Shown piece by piece: positions 1 to 7,920 of a stretch of 64,000 nucleotides of DNA. The stretch is from Oceaniferula marina (GTDB lineage Bacteria > Verrucomicrobiota > Verrucomicrobiia > Verrucomicrobiales > Akkermansiaceae). The notes below the pieces were generated by a model that was not told the origin of the DNA, searched no databases, and was given only the letters and a program-made list of their open reading frames with translations. The number at the start of each line of letters is the position of its first letter. The stretch's first letter is position 1. The translations under genes and the position numbers were made by a program. The stretch covers positions 62,001 to 126,000 of the forward strand of contig NZ_JACBAZ010000005.1 of assembly GCF_013391475.1 (NCBI RefSeq), given 5' to 3'.

Positions 1-210
1 ATCCAGTAATAATTAACGTATCTTGAATATTAAATTACATGGCAGAAGAGGGGGGAGTCAGGGGGGTGTCTGTAGTGTGAGGGGGAGAAAGGTGGCGATG
101 GTAATCGGAGGAATGAGGGATGCAGAGGATTTGGCAAAACACTGGTTGAAGCGGGTCGGTGTTATGCTTAGATTGGACCGTTGCCGCTTTGAGCCAGCAT
201 ATTAAAACCC

Positions 211-1737
211 ATGATTCAACCAGCCAACCCTGACCAGACACGTCTTTTTGAGGAATCCAGCAAGAAGGCAGAGCATAAAAACACAAGCGATCGAGTGAAA
301 AAAACGCGTATTCAAGACTTTGGAATTCAAGCCCCGTCGGGATCGGCAAAAAACTTTGTGCTCGATACCAATGTATTGCTTCATGATCCGGGGTGTTTGA
401 ATCGTTTTGCGGAGAATCATATTTGTGTGCCGGTGGATGTGCTCGCTGAGTTGGATAAGTTTAAGAGTGAACAGAGCGAGCGAGGGGCGAATGCGCGTCA
501 GGTGCATCGACGGTTGACGGAGATTTTTGCCGGTGGGGATGCCGTGACCCGGGGGGTTGAGACCGAGGGAGGGGGGACCATACGTTTGGTGATTTACGAT
601 CCGGCTTTTTGTGAGCAGAACTCTCAGGAGTTGGGGCAATTCTTGCGGGTGTTTCCCGACCGTGAGCGTGTGGATCACAGGATTTTGGCTGCCACGGTTT
701 TATTGATGGAGCACAACACGGCCCCGGTCATTTTGGTAACCAAGGATTTGAATATGCAGCTGAAGGCCCGGGCGGTCGGGATTCGTTGTGAAGATTACTT
801 GAATGACAAGGTGGATCCAATGGAGATCAGCACGTACGACATGCGTTCTGTCGAAGTCGATCCGATGGAGTTGCAGAGGTTTGCCAGTTCGGGAGAACTT
901 GAATTGAAGCATCCGCGGCGCAAGGAGATTGCTTTGAACCAGTATGTGCTGCTTGCTGCGGGTGAGAAACAAACGATGCCGGCCCGTTTGGACGCCAATG
1001 GGACTTTTGTCAGGTTGCAAATTCCCGAGGTATTGAGGATCCCGGATGGACATCATCTGAAACCCTTGAATTTGGGACAAAAATGTTTGATTGATGCTTT
1101 GTTGAACCCGGACATTTCCCTGGTGACTTGTTACGGTCAGGCGGGGACCGGAAAAACCTTGGTGGCGGTGGCTGCTGGATTACACTCCATGTTTAACCGG
1201 CGTTTCAATGGTTTGACGATCAGTCGCCCGGTCGTTTCGATGGGAGACCAATTGGGTTTTCTTCCCGGCTCATTGGACGAAAAAATGAAGCCATGGCTGC
1301 AGCCGATTTACGACGCCTTGGATTTGCTGATGCAGCCCAGCTCGGCTCAGGGGCCGAAACGTAAAAAGCAAAAGAAAGACGCCTTGCCTGAGAATGGCAG
1401 CAAGCCTTATGACGAATTGATTGAACGTGGCGTGATTGAAATCGAAGCCTTGTGCTATATCCGTGGACGTTCGATCCCGAACCGCTTTTTTGTTCTGGAT
1501 GAAGCCCAGCAGTTGACTCCGCAGGAAGCCAAAACCGTGGTCACCCGGATGTCCCGTGGATCCAAGTTGGTTTTGGTTGGAGATCCGGAGCAGATTGACA
1601 ACCCGTACGTGGACAGTCGGAGTAATGGCTTGGTCTTTACCCGCAACCGCTTGAAAGGTCAGCCGTTCACGGCCCATGTTACCTTGTCGAGAGGTGAGCG
1701 TAGTCCGCTTGCCGAGGCCGGGGCGCAGTTGATGTAA
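211..1737 (+). CDS. phoH: PIN-domain PhoH-family ATPase
   Basis: The 508-residue protein fuses an N-terminal PIN ribonuclease-like domain (about residues 48-190, starting with the acidic motif FVLDTNVLL, D52) to a C-terminal PhoH ATPase. Walker A is GQAGTGKT at residues 309-316 and Walker B is FVLDEAQ with D430-E431. This long form is known as PhoH2 or YlaK type, and family members have been linked to RNA unwinding and cleavage. A lysine-rich insert (KRKKQKKD) lies between the Walker motifs. It is cytoplasmic, with no signal peptide. It stands alone on the plus strand and converges on the protease gene with a 20-base gap. The family assignment is firm; the cellular role is not visible here. 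Confidence 0.95.
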   Translation: MIQPANPDQTRLFEESSKKAEHKNTSDRVKKTRIQDFGIQAPSGSAKNFVLDTNVLLHDPGCLNRFAENHICVPVDVLAELDKFKSEQSERGANARQVHRRLTEIFAGGDAVTRGVETEGGGTIRLVIYDPAFCEQNSQELGQFLRVFPDRERVDHRILAATVLLMEHNTAPVILVTKDLNMQLKARAVGIRCEDYLNDKVDPMEISTYDMRSVEVDPMELQRFASSGELELKHPRRKEIALNQYVLLAAGEKQTMPARLDANGTFVRLQIPEVLRIPDGHHLKPLNLGQKCLIDALLNPDISLVTCYGQAGTGKTLVAVAAGLHSMFNRRFNGLTISRPVVSMGDQLGFLPGSLDEKMKPWLQPIYDALDLLMQPSSAQGPKRKKQKKDALPENGSKPYDELIERGVIEIEALCYIRGRSIPNRFFVLDEAQQLTPQEAKTVVTRMSRGSKLVLVGDPEQIDNPYVDSRSNGLVFTRNRLKGQPFTAHVTLSRGERSPLAEAGAQLM

Positions 1738-1757
1738 GTTGCAGGTTTAGCTGCTCA

Positions 1758-2588
1758 CTACGGCTGGTCGACCTGCGAGAGATCGATGAGGTTGGATGGT
1801 GTCGCATCAATCCGGTAGGAGAGCGTCTTGCCGGTGGCATCATCGGTGGTTTTGGTGACCGAGTGCTGCACGCCAATGACCTCGCCTTTCTGGTTGAGGA
1901 TGGGGCCCCCGCTCATTCCTCCAACTGGGGGGAACCCGGCGAGTGGGGCCAAGTACATCGACTTGATATCGCTGACTTTGGCTACGACGTTGAGGGGCTC
2001 AAGTCTAGATGTCGGGATGTTCTGTTTTGCATTGCCTTTGTGAAAGGCCTGGATGCGACCGGCTTGATCCACGCCCATGCGTGCTGGATACCCGAGGAAT
2101 AAGCAGGTTTCGTTGATTGTCGGGGTTTTGATTTGGATGGGGGAGTTGTTTAGCGGGCTCTGAGGGGGGAGTTGCATTTTGAGTAGGGCCCAGTCGGGTT
2201 TACCCTGATGGATGAGTTTGGCTGGGAAGACGCGGCCGTCGGTCAAGGTGAGCAGAATCTTGACCTCTTTATTTTTGCCATTGATGTTTTTAGTGAACAC
2301 GTGGTGGGCGGTGAGTACAAGTCCGTTTTTGAGAATGATGCCGGTGCCGTGGTTGGAGACAAAGCCCTCTTTGGTGAACGTGTGTTGAGCTTCGATGCGG
2401 ACGATCCATGGCAGGGTTTGAGCTCGGACACCCGACAATTCGGGAGTCCGCAGATTTTGATATGCCAAGCTGCGTGCATGGCCTCGTTCGTAGAGATCCG
2501 AGGTGTCAATAAACCAGCGTTCGGAGTCATCTGCCGTCAGCTTGGCGATGTTGAACAGGGCGATGAAGAGAATGAAGAGTCGGAGCAT
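1758..2588 (-). CDS. Secreted trypsin-like (S1) serine protease
   Basis: The 276-residue protein starts with a hydrophobic signal peptide (about residues 1-19). It carries a chymotrypsin-fold catalytic triad: His in LTAHHVF (H96), Asp in KPDWALL (D132) and Ser in GMSGGP (S226). No PDZ domain follows, so it is a compact DegP/HtrA-like or V8-like protease of the envelope or exterior, not a full HtrA. It converges on phoH and diverges from the Gfo/Idh gene, so it is probably monocistronic. The substrate is unknown. All three catalytic residues are present, so it should be active. Confidence 0.88.
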   Translation of the reverse strand: MLRLFILFIALFNIAKLTADDSERWFIDTSDLYERGHARSLAYQNLRTPELSGVRAQTLPWIVRIEAQHTFTKEGFVSNHGTGIILKNGLVLTAHHVFTKNINGKNKEVKILLTLTDGRVFPAKLIHQGKPDWALLKMQLPPQSPLNNSPIQIKTPTINETCLFLGYPARMGVDQAGRIQAFHKGNAKQNIPTSRLEPLNVVAKVSDIKSMYLAPLAGFPPVGGMSGGPILNQKGEVIGVQHSVTKTTDDATGKTLSYRIDATPSNLIDLSQVDQP

Positions 2589-2702
2589 GGATGGGAGTCA
2601 AACTAGTGCAGGACTTTCTCCGGACAAGCGCAAATTGGCCACGGAGCCGGAGACAAAAAGAAATGAAAAGATGCTGGCTCCTATGGCGTATTCCTCACCC
2701 GT

Positions 2703-4001
2703 ATGAGCGAGAAAATCACAAAACGTAGGACGGTTCTCAAGACCGGTGGAGTATTGGCAGCGGGCGCGGTTCTTCCTCAGGTAGGCCTTGGACAAGGGAA
2801 ATCCGGTGGCGCCGGTAGTTCTGAAATCAAGGTGGCCTTGATTGGTTGCGGAGGCCGGGGCACTGGCGCTGCGAATCAGACCCTGCATGTGAAAGGCACC
2901 AAGTTGGTGGCGATGGCAGATGCTTTTGAAGACCGGCTTGAAAAGGCATATCGTTCATTGAAGGGACATTACAAAGAGCGGGTGGATGTGCCGAAGGCGA
3001 GAAAATTTGTCGGATTTGATGCCTACAAGGCGGCTATTGATGCTGCGGATGTGGTCATTTTGACCTCTCCTCCCGGGTTTCGTCCGCGTCATTTTGAATA
3101 TGCGGTGGAAAAGGGAAAACATGTCTTTATGGAAAAGCCGGTGGCGGTCGATGCCGAGGGCGTTCGCCAGGTGCTTGCCGCTGCAAAAGAGGCCGATAAG
3201 AAAAAACTTAAAGTCGTTGCCGGCTTACAGCGCCGCTACCAGGAATCCTATCTTGAAACCTATGCCAAGCTTCAAGAAGGTGCGATTGGTGAGATATTAT
3301 CCGCGCAATGTTACTGGAATGGCGGAGGCGTTTGGAACAAACCAAGAAAGGAAGGCATGACCGAAATGGAATACCAGATGCGTAACTGGTATTACTTCAA
3401 CTGGCTGAGTGGAGACCACATTTGTGAGCAGCACATTCACAATATTGATATTGTGAATTGGTTTGTTGGAAAGAATCCAGTCAAGGCGATTGGTGTGGGT
3501 GGACGTTCCCAGCGGATTGGTAAGAACTATGGTGAAATTTTTGACCACCATTATGTTGAGTTTACCTACGATGACGGACGGATGATGAATAGCCAGTGTC
3601 GTCACTGGCGTGGATGCCCGTCCCGGGTGACCGAAATTGTGATCGGTGAAAAAGGAACGGCCTCTGCCGGACTGATCAAAGATCACAAGGGGAAAATCAT
3701 CTGGCGTCACCGGAACCGGAATGCGCCGAACCCATACCAGCAGGAACACAACGAGCTTTACCGGCATATCCGTGAGGATAAGCCTCTCAACAATGCTTAT
3801 TATGCGGCTGAGGCCAGTATGTCGGCTATTTTGGGTCGGATGGTGACTTATTCTGGTCTGGAAATTTCATGGGATAAGGCTCTGAAATCAGGCCGCTCCA
3901 TTATGCCGAAGGAGATTTCCTGGGATGCTGATCCGGGGCCAAAGGCAGGTAAAGACGGATTGTATCCGTGTCCGATCCCCGGGAAAACCAAGGTGATTTA
4001 A
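2703..4001 (+). CDS. Tat-exported Gfo/Idh/MocA family oxidoreductase
   Basis: The 432-residue protein opens with a twin-arginine export signal (TKRRTVLKTGG, RR at 8-9, then an alanine-rich h-region). A Rossmann NAD(P)-binding motif GCGGRGTG follows at 48-55, and the family EKP motif is at 144-146 (FMEKPVA). The C-terminal half matches the alpha/beta substrate domain of the family. Exported members with Tat signals are abundant in Verrucomicrobia and Planctomycetes; some relatives in the wider family act on glycosidic bonds or sugar oxidation with bound NAD. The neighbouring sulfatases suggest a role in polysaccharide breakdown, but that is inference. A strong hairpin terminator follows. Confidence 0.9.
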   Translation: MSEKITKRRTVLKTGGVLAAGAVLPQVGLGQGKSGGAGSSEIKVALIGCGGRGTGAANQTLHVKGTKLVAMADAFEDRLEKAYRSLKGHYKERVDVPKARKFVGFDAYKAAIDAADVVILTSPPGFRPRHFEYAVEKGKHVFMEKPVAVDAEGVRQVLAAAKEADKKKLKVVAGLQRRYQESYLETYAKLQEGAIGEILSAQCYWNGGGVWNKPRKEGMTEMEYQMRNWYYFNWLSGDHICEQHIHNIDIVNWFVGKNPVKAIGVGGRSQRIGKNYGEIFDHHYVEFTYDDGRMMNSQCRHWRGCPSRVTEIVIGEKGTASAGLIKDHKGKIIWRHRNRNAPNPYQQEHNELYRHIREDKPLNNAYYAAEASMSAILGRMVTYSGLEISWDKALKSGRSIMPKEISWDADPGPKAGKDGLYPCPIPGKTKVI

Positions 4002-4029
4002 ACTGGATCTCACATGAGATCATGTGCTT

Positions 4030-4060
4030 GGCGGTAGGGCTTCGGCCTTACCGCCATTTT
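4030..4060 (+). terminator. Rho-independent terminator with UUCG loop
   Basis: An 11-bp stem (4030-4040 with 4045-4055, one G-U pair) is closed by a TTCG tetraloop and followed by ATTTT. It lies 29 bases after the Gfo/Idh stop codon and should end that transcript. Confidence 0.85.
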
Positions 4061-4399
4061 AATGGTGTGCACACGGAGCCCCCCTCGCTGCTGGTAGCAG
4101 GGCTTTGGCTGTAATGCCTATACGCCGACGTAGCGACCCTCGCTTTTGCAATCAAATGTGGAGAACCAGTATGATATGCCCATTATTCAGTTGATTAGGA
4201 CAATGCGTCGTTGAAAGCAGCGGTTGGTTCGGACGTAACAAAGATGGACATTGGGTCATCATTTGTGATCGAAATGTTTTCGCTGAACTCCGACAAAGTC
4301 CCGCACAGAGGTAAGGAATGTTTTTCGAATAAGAAAGGCGTTTCACCGGGTGCTGATCGTTAACGATGAATCGTATCACTATCGCGTAATTTTATAAGA
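4061..4399. other. Gene-free spacer, possible decayed coding remnant
   Basis: This stretch between the terminator and the first sulfatase has no credible intact gene. Around 4190-4350 the plus strand reads as protein-like segments interrupted by stops and frame changes, which could be a decayed gene end. A small hairpin (CTGCT-GGT-AGCAG) lies near 4089-4101. The sulfatase promoter must be in the last part, but I cannot assign -35 and -10 boxes with confidence. Confidence 0.4.
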
Positions 4400-5929
4400 A
4401 TGTTTAAGATCGTCTTTTGTAGCTGCTTGGTTTCGCTTCTTTCATTCCCGGTAATGGGAGATGAACGGCCGAATATTTTATTTTGTATCTCGGATGACCA
4501 ATCATGGCCACATGCCGGAGCCTATGGCAGTCCTGAGGTCAAGACCCCAAACTTTGATACCATCGCAAAGAATGGAGCTTTGTTTCATCACTGTTTTGCT
4601 CCGTCTCCCAGTTGTGCTCCGACGAGAGCCAGCATACTCACAGGACGGAACATCTGGCAAAATCAGGAAGCCGGCGTTCATGGAAGCCTTTTCCCTGCCA
4701 AGTTTCCAGTGTTCACCCATTTGCTGGAAGCGGGAGGTTATGAGGTCGCATATACGGGTAAAGGTTGGGGGCCGGGGAGATGGAATGCCGGAGGTAAGAA
4801 TGTGGCAAGGAAGCGCAATCCCATTGGAAAACGTCTGACGGGGAAACCGGGCCATTATGCCAAAGCGTTTAAGAAATTCATGAGCCAGCATAATCGGGAT
4901 CAACCCTTCTTTTTCTGGTTTGGTTCAACGGATCCCCACCGGCCATACTCGAATGAGGCCGTTGATAAGGGATTGCAAGACCGTGAGTTCAAAATGCCTG
5001 GATTCTTACCTGATGGCCTTCCTATTCGTAAAGATCTGGCTGGTTATTCGTATGAGATTGAGCGATTTGACCGTGAGTTAGGTGAGTTTATTCAAATTCT
5101 CAAGGATGCCGGAGAGTATGAAAACACGCTTATTATCGTGACGTCTGATAACGGGATGCCATTTCCTCGGGCAAAAATGCATTGTTACGAATTGGGGACG
5201 CATGTGCCATTTGCTGTTCAGTGGCCGAAACAGATGCCCGGCAACCGGACAATCAACGATTTAATCAGTTTGGTCGATTTGGCTCCTACCTTTCTGGATG
5301 TTGCGCAATTGCGACGTCCGAGCGGCCTGACAGGAAGCAGCATGTTGAAGATTCTCATGTCTGATCAAGAAGGACAAGTCGACGCATCCCGAGTCTATGT
5401 GCTCACAGGGAAGGAAAGGCATGATCCTGCTCGCCAGTATAACGAATGCTATCCTATCAGGACGATTAGAACGCATCAGTATTTATACCTGCGCAATTTT
5501 AAGCCTGACCGCTGGCCCTCCGGTGATCCTCCAAGCTGTTTAGATCTGAGTTGGAGTGATCATCTTACCAGGCAGTATTTTGATACGTTGCCCGAAAACG
5601 AGGGTTTGAAGCCATACTATGACCGTGCCGTCAATAAGCGTCCGTTAGAAGAAGTCTATGACATTCGTAAAGACCCGTATTGTTTACATAATCTGGCTGG
5701 GCTTCCTGAGTATAAAGAGGTTTGCGAAAGCCTTTGGGCAAAATTACAAGAAAAACTCAAAGAGCAAAAGGACCCCAGAGTCATGGGGAAGGGGGATTGT
5801 TTCGAGACGGTTCCATGTTTCATACCAAACAAGGGGAGTTTTTCCCCTCCTAGAGTGAGAGATAGGTTTGATCATTCGCAGGATAAGCCATGGACTTATA
5901 CCACTCCGCAAAACAGACGAGACGATTGA
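4400..5929 (+). CDS. Secreted sulfatase (CAPTR type)
   Basis: This 509-residue sulfatase has a signal peptide (about residues 1-20). The metal-binding SDD (31-33) and the formylglycine signature CAPTR with C72 mark a cysteine-type S1 sulfatase that needs maturation by a formylglycine-generating enzyme. The DNGMPFPR region and overall layout resemble heparan N-sulfatase-like (sulfamidase) bacterial enzymes; the true substrate is unknown. It should act in the periplasm or outside the cell on a sulfated glycan. The last ten codons and the stop lie inside the 203-bp repeat starting at 5898, so the natural C-terminus has been replaced or extended by the element. Confidence 0.92.
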   Translation: MFKIVFCSCLVSLLSFPVMGDERPNILFCISDDQSWPHAGAYGSPEVKTPNFDTIAKNGALFHHCFAPSPSCAPTRASILTGRNIWQNQEAGVHGSLFPAKFPVFTHLLEAGGYEVAYTGKGWGPGRWNAGGKNVARKRNPIGKRLTGKPGHYAKAFKKFMSQHNRDQPFFFWFGSTDPHRPYSNEAVDKGLQDREFKMPGFLPDGLPIRKDLAGYSYEIERFDRELGEFIQILKDAGEYENTLIIVTSDNGMPFPRAKMHCYELGTHVPFAVQWPKQMPGNRTINDLISLVDLAPTFLDVAQLRRPSGLTGSSMLKILMSDQEGQVDASRVYVLTGKERHDPARQYNECYPIRTIRTHQYLYLRNFKPDRWPSGDPPSCLDLSWSDHLTRQYFDTLPENEGLKPYYDRAVNKRPLEEVYDIRKDPYCLHNLAGLPEYKEVCESLWAKLQEKLKEQKDPRVMGKGDCFETVPCFIPNKGSFSPPRVRDRFDHSQDKPWTYTTPQNRRDD

Positions 5930-6100
5930 TCGTTGTTGAGGTATGTGGAAAAGCACTGCGTGATCCATGAGCGTTCCGGATGAATGACTCCTTTGGCTTT
6001 GTTTCTCCTTAGTCATGGTGCCCGCACCATTCCTTCGTCGCGCCGTACCAAAGAACTCATTCATCTCGGCTATCGTCCCGTCTGTTTTACTACTTGGTAT
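5898..6100. mobile_element. 203-bp inverted-end (MITE-like) element, copy 1
   Basis: The element begins ATACCA and ends TGGTAT. The two 29-base termini are imperfect inverted repeats (23 of 29 matching) sharing the core AAAACAGACG(A/G)GACGAT. It is nearly identical to 22467-22669 (about 4 differences in 203 bases). One frame of the minus strand is open across the entire element. No clear target-site duplication is visible. It overlaps the 3' end of the sulfatase gene. No transposase is encoded in it, so it is probably mobilised in trans. Confidence 0.8.
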
Positions 6101-6317
6101 TATCAATTAAAGGAGAAGGGGGTAGCTCAATAGCTGAGGGATGTTTTTTAAAGGTATGCCTCGCATCCTCAAATGAGGTGTGTCTTTGGCTTGATTCCAG
6201 CGTTTTGTCTCGGTCATGCAGCTCACTACATTCCATCGTCAAGCCTTGAAGCCAAGGCTAAATGAACACCGCCGTTCCGACAATCGAGCCACTCAAATGG
6301 TATCGGTTCCGTGATTT

Positions 6318-7829
6318 TTATTTCTGAAGCGAATGACGGCTTTCCTTTGATTTTTTGATGTTGTCGAGCAGGATCAGCATTTCTTTGATCACCTCGGGGT
6401 GTTTGACTGCAACATTGTTCGTCTCTCCGATGTCACGGCCTAGATGATAGAGTTCGTGTTTGCCGTTGTTTTTTGGATGTAATTTCCAGAGTCCCTTGCG
6501 AATGACCAAATTGCCGTGGCCTCGGTTGTGTTGCAGGACCAGATGGTTGCGGCCACTACCTTTACCGAGAATAGCAGGAAGAACGTTGAAGGAATCCGGA
6601 CCGGCATGGTCAGGCAGACGGGTGCCTGCGACCGTGGCAAGGGTCGCTTGCATGTCGACGAGGCAGACCACTTCCTTGGATTCGCTGCCGGCCTTAATGG
6701 CCTTGGGCCAGCGTGCAATGAAGGGGACACGGGTTCCTCCTTCGTAGGGGTCGGCTTTTCCCGCTTTGAGTGGTGCGTTGGCTTTGTGCTGGCTGGCCCA
6801 TTGTTCTTCATGGTCGTAGTGATAGGCGTAGCGGCTTACAGGCCAGCCGGCGCCGTTGTCGCTGGAGAAGATGACCAGCGTGTCCTCGCTGAGGTTCAGG
6901 CGGTCGAGCGTTGCCATGATTTGGCCGACTTGCCAGTCGAGTTCCTGAATGGTATCTCCTCGGGCTCCGGCTTGGCTGCTGCTCTTGAATCGTTTGCTTG
7001 GGACGCAGGGTTCGTGTGCGGTGTGGCTCGCGACATAGAGAAAGAACGGATTGTCTTTGTTTTGTTCAATAAATGAGATCGCTTTGTTTGTGAATGTTTC
7101 GGTGAGGTCGGCGTCTTTCCAGCGTGCCTTTTGGTTGCCGGACATGTAGCCGATCCGACTGACTCCGTGGACGATGGTTCCCTCGTGGTGGTCGGGGTGG
7201 CGCCGGACTTTGAGGTCGAGCAGTTCGGGGTTTTCCCGGCCGGTGGGTTCATCGCCCACTTTTTTACGGTAGTTCACCAGAATGGGGTCCTTGGGGTCTT
7301 CACCGACGATATGGTGGTCTTCGATGTAAATGGTGGGAACCCGGTCATTGGTGGCGGGGAAAATAAAACAATGGTCGAAGCCTATTTCCAGTGGGCCGGG
7401 TTTGATTTCGCCACGGTATCGGGTTTTTCCGACGCCGAGTCCAAGGTGCCATTTGCCTACGACCGCGGTGGTGTAGCCGGCATTTTTCATCAAGGCCGGC
7501 AGCGTGACCGTGCCGGGTTTGATGCAGAGAGCCGCGTCCCCGGGAAGGATGCCGGTGCCGCGTTGTCGCCATGCGTATTTGCCGGTGAGCATGGCAAATC
7601 GAGTCGGAGTGCAGGTTGCGGCGGAGGCGTAACCATCGGTCATGCGGACTCCTTCTCCGGCCAGTTTGTCGAGGTGAGGTGTTTTGACTTTGCTTGCTCC
7701 GTAACACCCGAGGTCACCGTATCCGACGTCATCAGCGAGGATGAGGATGATATTGGGCTTTTCGGTTTTGGATGTCTGGGCAAAGAGCAAACCAGGAAGG
7801 AGAACTAGGGAGAGAAGCGCGGTTTTCAT
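6318..7829 (-). CDS. Secreted arylsulfatase (CTPTR type)
   Basis: The 503-residue enzyme has a clear signal peptide (about residues 1-17), the metal-binding ADD (32-34) and the sulfatase signature CTPTR with C73, so it depends on formylglycine maturation. The conserved GKWHLG segment and the SSDNGAG segment, which carry active-site lysine, histidine and aspartate residues, are present. This places it among arylsulfatase A / N-acetylgalactosamine-6-sulfatase-like family S1 enzymes. It is transcribed away from the beta-helix gene's 5' end, in the same minus-strand direction, and could share a transcript with it. The substrate is not determinable from sequence alone. Confidence 0.93.
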   Translation of the reverse strand: MKTALLSLVLLPGLLFAQTSKTEKPNIILILADDVGYGDLGCYGASKVKTPHLDKLAGEGVRMTDGYASAATCTPTRFAMLTGKYAWRQRGTGILPGDAALCIKPGTVTLPALMKNAGYTTAVVGKWHLGLGVGKTRYRGEIKPGPLEIGFDHCFIFPATNDRVPTIYIEDHHIVGEDPKDPILVNYRKKVGDEPTGRENPELLDLKVRRHPDHHEGTIVHGVSRIGYMSGNQKARWKDADLTETFTNKAISFIEQNKDNPFFLYVASHTAHEPCVPSKRFKSSSQAGARGDTIQELDWQVGQIMATLDRLNLSEDTLVIFSSDNGAGWPVSRYAYHYDHEEQWASQHKANAPLKAGKADPYEGGTRVPFIARWPKAIKAGSESKEVVCLVDMQATLATVAGTRLPDHAGPDSFNVLPAILGKGSGRNHLVLQHNRGHGNLVIRKGLWKLHPKNNGKHELYHLGRDIGETNNVAVKHPEVIKEMLILLDNIKKSKESRHSLQK

Positions 7830-7920
7830 GGAGTCAGAGTGAGTGATGCGTTGGATGTGTTTATGTGAGTGGTTTTCCGTGGAAAAGAGACGGGAGAGGA
7901 TGGTCGTTTGAGTTCGTTGG

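Noticed and set aside
23-205. Short plus-strand frame at the left edge
   Set aside because: The composition is not protein-like, it has no start signal, and it overlaps nothing conserved; phoH begins just after it.
6101-6305. Third ATACCA-type element ending near 6303 (CAAATGGTAT)
   Set aside because: Only the tail resembles the palindrome end; no inverted partner was found on the left side.
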